The notes under the pieces: generated by a model | The model's input: only the letters and a program-made list of their open reading frames with translations | Database searches by the model: none | Told to the model about the DNA's origin: nothing | Translations under genes and position numbers: made by a program | Assembly (NCBI GenBank): GCA_028023455.1 | Contig: JAQFVV010006271.1 | Location: 5,849,048 to 5,913,047, forward strand | Length of the DNA stretch: 64,000 nt | Direction: 5' to 3' | Source: Epiperipatus broadwayi | Taxonomy: Eukaryota; Onychophora; Udeonychophora; Euonychophora; Peripatidae | Shown: positions 46,537-58,605 of the stretch, in pieces | Position numbering within the stretch: position 1 is the stretch's first letter | Layout of the letters: each line of letters starts with the position of its first letter

Positions 46537-47177
46537 TTATTAAGCGCTAGCAGATAATCTAATAATAACGTGAAAGGCTCAAACATTCGACAGAAACGCC
46601 TTAAAAATGCTTATATGACAGCCAATCAGATATAATAATGACTGCACATGGAACTCTCAATTCAAGAACCCAAGCCAGAACTAGGAGAAAAAGATGGGAC
46701 CCACCCTCTTCTCTACTTAAATTTATATATAAATAAGTCAGACTCAAGCATTCTGAACTAAGAACGTGAAGCTTAAAACATTTTCACATTTAATTCACTA
46801 AATATTATATATAAATAAACAACATGAAATCTTCGATTTTTAACAAAGCAATTTTCAAATCTAATGAAATGATAGTAACAAATGTAAATATATTCAATTT
46901 ATTAAGTGCTAGCAGCTAATCTAATAATAATAATATTTAGTGAATTAAATGTGAAGATTGTTTAAGCTTCACATTTTTAGTTCAGATTGCTTGAGTCTGA
47001 CTTATTTATATATAAATTTAAGTAGAGAAGAAGGTGGGCCCATCTTTTTCTCGTGGTTCTAGTTTGTGTTCTTGAATTGAGAGTTCCATGTGCAGTCAGT
47101 ATTACATCTGATTGGCTGTCACATAATAATTTTTAAGACACTTCTGTCAAAGATTTTAGCCTTTCACATTATTATTT
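46537..47177. mobile_element. 617-bp foldback element with 246-bp arms
   Basis: Arms 46561-46806 and 46932-47177 are inverted copies (GACAGCCAATCAGAT, GACTGCACATGGAACTCTCA, TCTACTTAAATTTATATATA, AATAAGTCAGACTCAAGCA and complements) around a 125-base middle. A ~31-base block ATTAAG(C/T)GCTAGCAG(A/C)TAATCT just outside the left arm (46537-46567) recurs inside the middle (46899-46930). No frame encodes a transposase. Arms differ at a modest number of positions, so it is fairly old. The family is not recognised. Confidence 0.78.
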
Positions 47178-47365
47178 ACAACTTTAGCAATTTGGAAGAT
47201 TTCTTTAAATTCTTTTAGAATGAGCTCAATTATTACTATCATCAAAACTTTTGTCAATATTTTGCAGATCTAAAATAAAACAATGCATCAGTCAATTCTT
47301 TCAAGTGCCAGAAGACAAATAATTCTAAATTATTACTTGCATAATATTAAAAAATACATTTCTAT

Positions 47366-48260
47366 TCATCATCATCAACCATTATCAATCCACTGCAGGA
47401 TGAAGGTCTCTCCAAGTTCAAACCATCATCTCCAATCTTTAGCTTCTGTTCTCCACATCACCCATGCACTCTCTTCATCCATCCATCTAACGTGTGTTCT
47501 CTTTCTGGGTCTTTTACAATCTCTTGGAATCCAGTTTAAGATTTCAATAGTCTATTTATTATCATCTTTTCTAGCAATATGTCCAGCCAAACTTCACTTC
47601 AGTCTTTTAATTTTTTTTAATGAGATCAGTAACACCTGTTTGTTCTCTTACCCATATATTGCATTTTTGATCTCTTCTTGTTACTCCTAACATAGATCTC
47701 TCCATACCTCTTTGACTGATCTGAATTTTCTATATTGCTCTTTTATCAAATGTTCAAGTCTTATATCCATAAGTAAAAACTGGTAAAACACATTTAGTAA
47801 AAACCTTCCTTTTCAAACACATAGTTTAATTAATTCTATGATTAATTTCATCCATTATGTTTCCATCTGTATTAATAATCTGACCAAGATATTTGTAGCT
47901 TTTAACTTCTTATAATTCATTATAATCATCTTTATTTTCATATTTTGAGAAAATCCATTGAACATTACTTTAGTCTTTTTAACATTTATCTTTAGTTCTA
48001 CTTTCATCTGATAACTCCTGCAACATTTCCTGTAGCTCTAAAGCATTATTTGCAAAGATAACTTCATCATCTGCAAAATCTAAATGACATAATAATCTCC
48101 ATTTTCTTTCACTCTTTTAGCTTCCCATTTTAATCCACAAAATTCTTCTTGCAGGACTGCTGTAAAAAGTTTTGGAGATATGGAGTCACCCTATCTTACA
48201 CCCTTCTCAATGTTGACTTTCTTAGTATCATTATGTAATGTAATTGTAATATAATTTTTA
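47366..48260 (-). pseudogene. RTE-type non-LTR retrotransposon, 3' part (minus strand)
   Basis: On the minus strand this matches 57000-57890: the tail ends in the complement of (TCA)n, preceded by the C-terminal QW block, the RKRTH..WMDE, GHIARK, VREQTGVTD and LTYG blocks, back to the FADD region near 48070 and RQG...SPKLF near 48170. Multiple stops and shifts. Only the last ~0.9 kb of the element is present (5' truncation), as usual for LINE-type insertions. Confidence 0.85.
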
Positions 48261-48449
48261 TCTAAATGCAGTTCTTAATTTCCAAGTGAAGAAATTACGT
48301 CTTTGAAGCTACAGTTGCATTTTTACTGGCTGTTTTATTAATTTTGTATTCCAATGTTTATCTTAAATAGAAACTATAAATGACATAATAATTTCTTACT
48401 CAGAAGTTCATAAAGAGTTTAGGCATTCTGGAATCAACTTGAAAATAAC

Positions 48450-49110
48450 TTATTCTGGAGTCTGATCCTCTCCCACTGCTCTGAGTCTCACAAGGTAAAG
48501 AAATATTTGAATGACTTTATTGTTCAAGAGTTCATATGGATTTTCAATGACGGGATTATTTGACGATTCATCAAAAGCTGTTTGCAGTAAAAGTATTGGA
48601 CTGTTACTTGTCCAAATAATAGACCAAACATGTTTGATGTTTTAGGAATATATACTTTCTCACCATCTCTATGCAGCTTACTATAAACTTTAGTAATTAT
48701 TAATAAATGCCAGTTGATACTAAAATCATTTATATGTCAACTTACCTTAAACTAATGGATTAGTCCAGATCCATTTTGTCTTGATAAGATTAACCATTAA
48801 TGGCAATCCACTAATGGATACATGAATCGATAAGATATATTCAATAGCAGAAACAAGCCAATAGGGGTTGATGCTGAATAAATCCAATTGCTTTCATTAT
48901 TTAAGAGGATCTAGTTATAAATAGTCAGTCAGATGAGAACACAAAAATTACTATTATGAGTGACAGTACACACATCCACAATGATGTCAAAGAAGTAAGG
49001 CAAATTAATGTTTAACTGGAAGCTACTAGATCATAAAACAAACATGAGGTAAACTCTCACAGAATAGCAAGAAATGCCACCATATCTACACAAAGAATAC
49101 AACTGAAAAT
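48450..49110 (+). repeat. Old dispersed repeat, copy 2 (unclassified)
   Basis: Partner of 31050-31990 in the same orientation, with collinear short matches over at least 600 bases. No persistent frame. Confidence 0.5.
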
Positions 49111-51980
49111 AATAAGTAAATATAAAAGCACACCTGAAGTCTTTCTTTAGTTGCTGCATGTCTTCTAAATGCTACACCAAGCCATCATATCAAGTATATG
49201 AAACAACAAACATTATTGTATGTATTGGTAAATATATGTTATTTATAACTGAATAAAATATTTGTGTTTATACAATTTTTATATTATATATTGTAATGTA
49301 CAGAAAATAGGGGCTTAAAACAGAGAATCTGGTATTATAAGGTCCCACAATAACAGTACACCACATTAGGGATGAATTATGAGAACATGCAAAACCATCC
49401 TCATCCCCAAATAAACAAAATATAAAATTTAAATATAAAAGGAATGATAATGAAAACCATGAGTATGAGAGATCAGCAAAGAACTAATTGTAAGGTTACT
49501 CAGCACTATAGAGAATAATAATAATCATTCATCATCATAAATGATCAACAATAAAAAAAATCAACAGCCAACCTTGTAATCAGATTTGAAATGGGCCTAC
49601 TACCGACCACACTAATTATTTAACCACTGCCAAACTGAGGGCAACAACACAACACAATATTTTGAATGCATAGACTCAAATGGTGATCCAAGAGAATATA
49701 TAAAAGAGATCAAATAATGCTAAGGTACTAAAACATGCTGATCATCATCAATGCCTTATCCATATGGTACCATTATTGTACTGGCCAAGTATAAATTTAA
49801 TTTCTAATTAAAAATAAATAAAATGAAGTGACTTGACTTTAAAAGATCTACCTTTGAACCATACAGGATTACCTGGAGTCCATTATACCAACCTAAATTT
49901 CTAATCCATATAACTAACTGTTATGCTCTAACCTAGCTCAGAAAGCAAGAACTCTCTATAAACTACTACTGTGAGCAAAAAAATAAATAAATTAGGCAGC
50001 TTATTCTAAATCATTTTAAGTATGCTACTATAAGTAAGTAGTTTTATTGGGATAATTTTAAAAATGCTAGAACACTAAACTGTTTTGAAATAAAGTCACC
50101 CACACTGTCAGTTCATGAACAGGAGTTGGAAAGAATAAAGACTAAAGATATTTTAAAACAATTATTTAATAACTAATTAATTAAAACTAAATAAAAGAAA
50201 TTGACATAATAGTATGAACTTTAAACATTTATTTCATTAAAAAAATACTGTTTCATAAAAATTATTTTAACCAGTTGATTTATAATTATTAAATTAACTT
50301 TTAGTTTAGTATTTTATTTCTTTAAAATAACTAAGGATTGAAAAAATATTATTTTCAATAAAATAAAATATTGCAATCTTTGATTTAACTTAATTAATCT
50401 TTTGTTAACTTAATTAATCTTTTGTTAAGTTTTAAGAGAAACAAGGAATGAAAAGAAAAAAAAAAACATATTACGAAAATGAAATTTAAATTAAAAAAAA
50501 AAAAAATTCTCAAAAAAAAAAAACCTCTCAAAATTTTAAAAGAAAATTGAATGGATTAAAAAAATATGTTTCTCAATTTGAAAACATTAATAACAATATT
50601 TAAAATTATCAATTGTTACAATAAAAAAAATATTACTTTTATATAAGAAACATATTTTTTTTACTATTATTAAAAATACTGTGTGTACACAAAATTTTTT
50701 ATTTTCTGTGAAATCTTTCCCAATCATAATTTGCATTTGAATTTTCTTCTTGAAGGCTTGTACACATGGACATGATTAATTTGCCATTTTTTGTGTGTGC
50801 AGTATTTTTAGTATAAAAATAGGAATTTTTTCCACTAAAATTTCTTAAGATTCATTAACACATACAGAGACTCATGTTTTTTGTTGAAGATGAGGTTTCA
50901 AATTACTTTTGAGGGTAACTTATTCTCTACATTTTCTTCCAGTTAAGTCAGGTTACATGAAGAAGATGATATTCAACTTTTAGCTGAATTTAGCTCATGG
51001 TTTTTATTATAAAACCATTTTTATGATTAAAGTCATAGTATACTAAAAGCTTGTTTAAATATTCTGTTGTCCAGTGCAACAACTTACTTCAGACTTCCAT
51101 TTATTTCTTCTTTAGCAACTGAATTAAGACTTGACTGTTTTTTCACAGCTAAGTTAGAAACAATTTCTTTTTACCAGACACTTGGGTCTTCTGACTTACT
51201 CATACACCGATTATTTTTTCTAGAACAATCTTGCCTACAATCTGCTTCCAACATGAAAATGTTTTAACAACCAATTAGGTAAATTTATACAAACAATTAT
51301 TCAGTTATTTCTCTCTTTAAACTCTGACATTGAAAAATAAGTAAAGAACTTAAATTAACATCATCAAATTCTTGACATTGTTTTTTAATTAAAAAAAAAA
51401 TTTCATAATGAAAAAGTTAATCAGTTAACTACACTGATTTGACTTTTTGCATTGAAGAAAGATAAAGAAAAAAAAACAACTCTAATTAATAAAATTTACT
51501 AAAAAGTATTAAAATCTTTTTTTTTTTTAAAAAATACTATTAAAAATAAAACTTTATATTTCTTTCAAGGTTAACTTTATTACCTATTAAATAATTTACA
51601 AAAAAGACAATTATTTTTTTAGTACAACTTTATACTTTAAATTAAAACTTCTAACTTATTATAAGTTCTGAAGATAGAAAAAAAAAGCAACTTGTTTACA
51701 TTATTCTATAAGTTTCTCTCCCTTCTGCAATAATTTATAATTCATTAAAATATTCACATATTAAAATCATATTATTATTTAACAAATTTAATATTTGAGT
51801 ATTCTTATACTATCATTTTGGGACTTAAAATATTTAGTTAATTGAAGACTCATTATTATTATAAAAACATCCATGGGATAATTAAATGTTATTTTTCCTA
51901 CTAGTTAAATAACTCTAAACTAAACTTGAGGAGCATGCTGCCAGCTATCTATTTATTTTTTAGTGCAGCTATGTAGCAAA
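49111..51980. other. AT-rich stretch, no clear feature
   Basis: Poly-A/poly-T interrupted sequence, especially 50440-50700. A 66-codon open frame at 51067-51267 shows no family features. Confidence 0.5.
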
Positions 51981-51984
51981 TGGT

Positions 51985-52440
51985 TACAATATAAACACAT
52001 CAAAATCCCTATCTTGTATCCCATTCAATGTCCCCAGACTAGTTTCAATCTTACAATAATTGGCATAAAGATAGTGAAAAAATAAACAGCAATATGTAAG
52101 TTTGTATCATGTAATATAGCATCATTTATACTAAATCCTGCCCCCAAGAATATAGGTGTCTAATATTACAAATCTTACAACACCATAATGTTTAAAAACT
52201 GAACCAGTTTGAGAACTCTATGAATATGCAAGAAATTTGGTTTATACTTAGATGTATTATTAGTTTGGGCTGATAGCTTGATAGTAAAACTAAGAGATTA
52301 ACTGCCTGAAGGAAAATACATTGCATGTTAAAAGTTCCTGTGTGCTATTCCATGATCCAATTTCATCACTGATGAAAGGCTTAATCTTGACACTGGCCTG
52401 GGAATTTTGGATTAAAAAGCACATGATAGGGATTTATTAA
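51985..52440. repeat. Family A foldback, diverged copy
   Basis: The left part (AAAATCCCTATCTTGTATCC, CATTCAATGTCCCCAGACTA, GTTTCAATCTTAC) and the right part (CTGATGAAAGGCTTAATC, GACACTGGCCTGGGAATTTT, GGATTAAAAAGC, ATAGGGATTTA) are inverted partners about 330 bases apart. The middle has no matching sequence elsewhere that I can see. Confidence 0.6.
52360..52406 (+). ncRNA. Hammerhead-ribozyme-like block, family A (diverged copy)
   Basis: CTGATGA (52369-52375) is the exact canonical core. AAG/CTT (52376-52378 with 52386-52388) can form stem II. GACAC stands where GAAAC is expected, and TGGCC where TAGTC stands in other copies, followed by TGGGAAT. The core is preserved, but the cleavage side has decayed. 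Confidence 0.35.
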
Positions 52441-52449
52441 GAAATATCA

Positions 52450-53330
52450 TCCACTATCTATTATTATTTATTAATGCTTACAGTAAATAGCATAGAGAAG
52501 ATGAATTCAGTATACTGCTAAAACAACAATAAATCAGGTGATATTTATTGATTATATTTGATGTTCTGATTTCTTATTTAAAATCAGTAATGTTTAAATG
52601 TAATACTGTTTTTTTGCATATATTTTTCATTAGCTGAGGAAAATAATTAAACAATATTTTTCAAAAAGCAAAAATCATTCATGCTCTTTTTCTTGATGAT
52701 CAAAAAATTCAAATTGATCAAACTTTTTAGCATTTCAAAGCATGTAGGTTTTAATTTCTTCAAAAAATCATTGGATTTATTTAAAAACCTTCTCATTAAC
52801 TTTTTATTAAAACAATTTAGCAATTCTAAGCCACTTTGAAGTCAGGTTGAGATTTTTCTTTCTTAAAAATACAATGTTTACTTACAAAAGGACCACTGCA
52901 ATAATAAACCTTTCTTATATACATTAACAAATTATCAGATTGCATACATTTTTCAAATATTTTTTTAAATAATCTGAATATTTTGAAGCCTTCATTTGCA
53001 TTAATAGTCTCATCTGTAACTTCCATTTTACATAAATGATCACATTTTTAAATGTATCGGATCACTCGCTGCTTCTGGTGAATGTTTCCTTCCTATTTTC
53101 TATTTATTTTCTACTAATTTAATCAAATATGCTTGCATAATCTGTATGAAAACAGGTATATACATTTGATTACAGTCCTTAACTCCAATAATTGAAAAAC
53201 ATCTCATATCACTTCTACTTTTATGGAACTATTAATTCAATAGTTTTTTTTAAATTTGCTTTTCATGTTTTTTCAATATTATTTTTCATAGATTCAGATT
53301 TTGAAAGATTTTTTCTTATATACTTTGATA
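52450..53330. other. AT-rich stretch, no clear feature
   Basis: Nothing recognised. Confidence 0.45.
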
Positions 53331-53339
53331 TTAACTTGT

Positions 53340-53930
53340 CTATGTTTCTGCAGCTCTGGCTGAGATTTTTTTAATTTTTAATCATTTTTCCTAGTTTTAA
53401 CCATTTTTTTATTTCTACATCTGAGAGTTTTAATTGTTAAAATAAAATAAAAATACAAGAATCATGCAGAAATAAAAGATGGTCAAAACTAAAAAAAAAA
53501 ATCTCAGGCAGAGTCTTTTTGTCAGATATTTTTAAAGTATATAATTAAAAAGTAAATAAAATAGTATGTAAAAAAGTTTTTGTCAATAACGCTTTTATGT
53601 AACTAGTATTAGCCAATTAAAAAATAGACAAATAAAGTAATCAGACTAATAAATAAAAAAATCTGAATCTCAGTAAATTTATCATTCTTAGAAAATATCA
53701 GAGATCTTAAGAATCTAGACTTGTTATGAAACAATTGGAAATTGCAGGAATATTTTCATTTCATAAAAGCATTTGAGGCCTTTTTGATTTTTTATGATTT
53801 ATTTTAAAAAGTCATAAAAATCAAAAAGGTCTCAAATGTTTTTTTTTTACAAAATGATAATATTTCTGAAATTTCTAATTGTTTTATGACAAGTTTAGAT
53901 TCTTAAGATATCTGATATTTTCCAAGAGAG
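53340..53930. repeat. Two adjacent foldback repeats (unclassified)
   Basis: First: about 53349-53410 (CTCTGGCTGAGATTTTTTT, AGTTTTAACCA, TTTATTTCT) mirrored at 53467-53515 (AGAAATAAAAGATGGTCAAA, AATCTCAGGCAGAG). Second: 53689-53798 mirrored at 53806-53924 (GAAAATATCAGA, TCTTAAGAATCTAGACTTG, TGAGGCCTTTTTGATTTTT and complements), with almost no loop. No frames. Confidence 0.65.
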
Positions 53931-54165
53931 GCAAATTAACCAAAATTCTTTTTTTTCTATTTTTTAAGAAGATTACTTTGTTATTTTTCTGCTTTTTGGT
54001 GAGCTAATAATGTTTACATAAAAGGATTATTAAAAGGAATTTGGACTCAACTTTCAAGCACCCTTTAGTCATCCATTCCATCTTATGCAACTGATACACA
54101 TGACTATATACATGTGAACAAGATAAAAAATTTCCAATGTTCATATTTCATGCTGATAGCATGAA

Positions 54166-54440
54166 TTAGATATCAAAATTTGCAGTAAATATTTCACATA
54201 AAAGGTGATGACAGCTATACACAGTTCTCTGGAAAGCAAGTGTCGAAATTAAGGACATTGTCTGCATATGGCATGACCGAAAGTCAAAATCATCAGAATT
54301 ATTTGACATATTTTTTCCTTTTATGGAAAACAGGTGATCATCAGCATAATATAAAAAATCATAGACCAAAGACCCAAGTTTTTAAATGTCATTAACAAGA
54401 GCCTCCAGCATTAGGAAAATATAAGTAATAGAGAAGGCAA
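54166..54440 (-). pseudogene. Possible reverse transcriptase scrap
   Basis: The minus strand reads LVYDFLYYADDHLF after an in-frame stop, with FAFSITYIFLMLEALVND upstream. YADD is a reverse transcriptase motif, but the surrounding residues do not fit a family I know and the rest is absent, so chance is possible. Confidence 0.2.
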
Positions 54441-54729
54441 ATTCATCACACCAAACAGGCAAGCATATAAAATGAATGAGGCATTTATTTGTTGTATTAC
54501 AATGAAAGATGTCCAAAGATTTTTACTTTATAGGTGGTGTCAAAAAAGAAGTACTTGTAACAGAGATAGAACACACATTGTAGGGTATTCTAGAAGTATT
54601 CCAAGTCAAGAAAATTGGGCACTCCAGAATATTTCACAGAGAATTCACCATGTCCAGAAACTACTGGAATTAAAAAAGTTAGGAGTGGATCCACAATGTC
54701 TAAGATTAATGGGGTCAAAACCAGCATGA

Positions 54730-55529
54730 TAAAATCATCAGTTATCCAAAAGATGACCAAACCAAGCTCATATCCATGAAGATAAAGATCCATCAACACT
54801 ACAAAAGTATCTGAATCAATATAAAACTTGATTTTGAAAAAATAAAGGCCATTTTATTATCTGTTGACACTGGATTTGTTAAAAAAGATAAATTATTTAA
54901 GAAAATTACTCATACAGTGTTAAGATTTAAAATATATGTTAATTCAGAGACAATTAAAATTACAGGAGAAATTATCAGTTTTCTAAAGAGCAAGAGTAAC
55001 TTTTATTGATAATATTGAAAAAAATACTTATATAAGAGGACTATACAGTGCTCATTTCTTAAAATTATATAGGCCTGTAAATTAATAATTTAATTGATAC
55101 ATAAATAATTGTGAAACATATCACAATATTTGCATTGATTTCTGCAGGAAATACATTTTTTTATATTAAAGTTTGTTTACATATGTTCTACTTCTAGTGA
55201 TGTATTGATCATGCCTTAAGAAAAAAAATGAACTGTCCATAAAACCTACCAAAACTACTGAGTAACATCACCAAAGCTATTGAAATAACCCATCCAACAT
55301 AATCGCTGCACCATTTTAGAGAAACTAATAAGGGTTCATTCATAAATATAGGAAAAAAAACAGTTTCTGATGAAAGTCATGGTTTAAATTTTTATTAATC
55401 TTTTAACTTAGTAAGATATTATCAATATAATTATTTTAAGGCCTTCAATTTAAAATATTTTTTTATTATTATCTTTAACATTTTGTATACCTAGTAATAG
55501 TTGCAAGTATATAAGCAACCAACAACAAA
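54730..55529. other. AT-rich stretch, no clear feature
   Basis: Nothing recognised. Confidence 0.45.
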
Positions 55530-57890
55530 AAGTTTTGGTTATGGTAATAGAAATGAGAGAGGACATAGACTTGTGGAGTTTGCAGAAAAAAAAAACTTTA
55601 TATTATGAATTCTTTTTTTGAGAAAAATGTTAAAAGGAAATGGACATGAAAGCATCCAAATGAAGGTACAGCAGAATTGGATTATATTTTGACTAACAGG
55701 AAATACATATTTCAAGATTGTAATGTTCTTAATAAATTTAACACAGGAAGTGATCATCGATTAGTAAGGTGTAAGTTACGTGTTAATGTAAAACTAGAGA
55801 GACAAAAATTATTAAGAAAAACAATATTTACAGTTGATATTCCTAATCTTCAGAAACATTCTAATGAATTTAAATTAGAACTTACAAATCGGTTTCAAGT
55901 ATTAGTAGATTTTAAATATGATTCAGATTTGAATGAAATTAATATGAAAATAATTGATACACTTTTAAAAACTGCAACAAACATAGCTGGTATAAAAAAG
56001 CAGCAATTGACTAATAAAATTTCTACTGAGACTAAAGAATTTATGAAGAAAAAAAGGAATATGAAGATATACAAAAATGATGCATTAAAAAGAATTGAAT
56101 ATCTCGAATTTTGTAAAATGGTATGGAAAAGAGTTGAAAATGATATAAGAAAGTATAACTGTGAAATAGCAAGAAAAGCTGTAGAAGAAAATAAAAGTCT
56201 CAAGAATGTTAAACAACATTTTGGTATTGGTAGGAAATTTATATCTGCAATAAGAAAAAAAGATGGAATTATTACTAAAAAGAGAGATGACATCATGGAA
56301 TTGGTAGACGATTTTTATCAAGAATTATATAGTAATAAAGAACAAGTACCTCCTATATCTATTACATCTTCCAAATTGCCCAGAATTTTAAATGAAGAAG
56401 TGAGACACACAATTAAATGTATGAAGAAAGGAAAGGCTCCAGGTAATGATAGAATTATAATTGATATATTAAAAGAAGCAGGTGAAGAAATAGAGAAAAT
56501 TTTAGCAAAATTATATATCAAATGTCTAAATGATAAAGATGTACCAGATGATTGAAATAATGCAGTAATAATATTAATATTTAAAAAAGGTGATAAAGAA
56601 GATATTAGAAATTACAGACCTATCAGCCTTTTATCAGTTTTATATAAAATTTTTACCAAGATAATTACAACTCATCTACAGAGAACATTGGATTTCCACC
56701 AACCAAGAGAACAAGCTGGATTTAAAAGTGATTTTAGTACAGTAGATTATATCCAGGTGTTGAGAGAAGTTATAGAAAGTACAAATGAATATGAGTTGTC
56801 AGTATGTTTCGGATTTGTAGATTATGAAAAGGCATTTGATTCTATAAACATTTATTCAGTGATTAAAGCATTGGATCATCAAAGTATAGATCCAGGATAG
56901 TGTCATATGTTAAAGAATATTTATAAAAATGCAACAGCAACAATTAGATTATATAATGATACTGGGAAAGTCAACATTAAAAAGAGTGTAAGACAGGGAA
57001 ACTCCATATCTCCAAAACTTTTTACAGCAGTGCTGCATGAAGTATTTTGTGGATTAAAATGGGAAACTAAAGGAGTGAAAGTAAATGGAGATTATTTAAG
57101 ACATTTAGATTTTGCAGATGATGTATTTGTTTTTGCAAATAATGCTTCAGAGCTGCAGGATATGTTGCAGGAATTATCAGATGACAGTAGGACTAAAGAT
57201 AAATGTTAAAAAGACTGAAGTAATGTTTAATCAATTTGCTCAAAATGTGAAATTAAAGATTGATTATGATGAATTAGAAGAAATTAACAGTTACAAATAC
57301 CTTGGTCTGATTATTAATACAGATGGAAACATAATGGAGAAAATTAACATAGAATTAAACTTGGTTGGAGTGCTTTTGGTAGAAATAACTTGATACTAAA
57401 AGGAAATATGCCTATGTGTTTGAAAAGGAAGGTTTTTAACAAATGTGTTTTACCAGTTCTTACTTATGGATCTGAGATTTGGACACTTAATAGAAGAGCA
57501 ATACAGAGACTTCAGACCACTCAAAGAAGTATAGAGAGATGTATGTTGAGAGTAACAAGAAGAGATCAAAAATGCAATGTATGGGTAAGAGAACAAACAG
57601 GTGTTACTGACCTCATTGAAAAAATTAAAAGATTGAAGTGGAGTTGGGCTGGACATATTGCTAAAAGAGATGATAATAGATGGACAATTGAAATTTTAAA
57701 CTGGATTCCAAGAGATTGTAAAAGACCCAGAAAGAGACCACATATGAAATGGATGGATGAAATAAGAAAGTGTGAAGAGGTGATGTGGAGAAGAGAAGCT
57801 AAAGATCGGAGAAGATGGATTAAACTTGGAGGGACCTTCATCCTGCAGTGGATTAATAATGGTTGATAATGATGATGATGATGATGATAA
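55530..57890 (+). mobile_element. RTE-type non-LTR retrotransposon, 5'-truncated
   Basis: About 2.4 kb of an endonuclease/reverse-transcriptase element ending in the (GAT)n tail typical of RTE elements (57866-57890). The front of the endonuclease is missing. Strand-opposite relative of 47366-48260. It lies within or downstream of the THSD7-like gene, in the same orientation. No target duplication was identified. Confidence 0.88.
55533..57866 (+). pseudogene. RTE-type endonuclease/reverse transcriptase, broken
   Basis: The endonuclease end reads YGNRNERGHRLVEFA, then LDYILTNRK and TGSDHRLVRCKL. The reverse transcriptase has NYRPISLLSV, FVDYEKAFDS (56815-56844), RQGNSISPKLF and FADD (57111-57122). 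The C-terminal part has VLTYGSEIWTLN, RVTRRDQK, LKWSWAGHIAKRDDNRW, RPRKRPHMKWMDEI and a final QW before TGA (57864-57866). Breaks: TGA at 55647-55649 and 56553-56555 (tryptophan expected at both), TAG at 56898-56900, a shift near 57190 and a return near 57350-57400, plus a shift near the A run at 55585. An intact protein would nick target DNA and copy its own RNA into it. Confidence 0.9.
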
Positions 57891-58389
57891 GCAACAATTT
57901 TATATATTTAGTATTAATATTTTTATTATTACTTCATTTATTTTGTGTTTGGTTTTTAAATTCAATACAAACATTATGCTATTAACATTTCCTTATTTTA
58001 TTATCATTCACATCTTATGCAATTCATTGGGGGGGGGGGCATACAGACGTAATGTTAATAATTTATAAATGATAATGATTGAGGATTAATAAGTTTTTCA
58101 AAAGTAAACTTTCTATTTAGGTAGTTTGGCTTTTTACATTTAATTATTTATTTTTATTGAAACTAGAAAAACAAATTTAAAATATTTTTATGAGGACTTG
58201 TATTTAGTTTAACCTTCAGTGCTAGGTTATAGATCATCTTCACAGATATTGGATTAATATTATTGTAATATTTGAACTTAATTATTTTTATCTGAATGTA
58301 TTACATAGAAAGAAGATAACAAATTATATAACAATAGTTGATTATTAATTGATATACGATTTACTTTCTTTAAACAAAATCATTTTAAT
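57891..58389. other. AT-rich stretch with a G run
   Basis: A G11 run lies at about 58030-58040. Nothing else. Confidence 0.5.
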
Positions 58390-58605
58390 ATATATATGTT
58401 GATACGAAGATTTTCATTGGTTGAATATATAAAAAATATATTTTTCAGGTTCATCTATGTTAAAAAATTTAAATATTGATATACTAACGTTTCGAGTTCA
58501 CCCAGTGGATGACTTGTGTGATCAAGTCAAAACGTCCAATATCAATATTTAAATTTTTTAACATGGATGAACCCAGAAAATGTCATATATATATATATAT
58601 TATTG
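58390..58605. repeat. Foldback repeat (family C, copy 2) in (AT)n
   Basis: ACGAAGATTTTCATTGGTTG, GGTTCATCTATGTTAAAAAA, TTTAAATATTGATATACTAA and ACGTTTCGAGTTCACCCAGT are mirrored by GATCAAGTCAAAACGTCCAA, TATCAATATTTAAATTTTTT and AACATGGATGAACC. Short AT tracts flank both ends. Same family as 206-541. Confidence 0.72.

Noticed and set aside
47283-47690. 135-codon plus-strand frame
   Set aside because: It is the antisense of the RTE copy's conserved C-terminal region.
54472-54729. 85-codon plus-strand frame and its minus-strand counterpart
   Set aside because: No family features; the YADD scrap nearby is too short to assign a function.
55895-56521. Long minus-strand frames
   Set aside because: Shadows of the RTE coding strand, whose motifs and catalytic residues are on the + strand.
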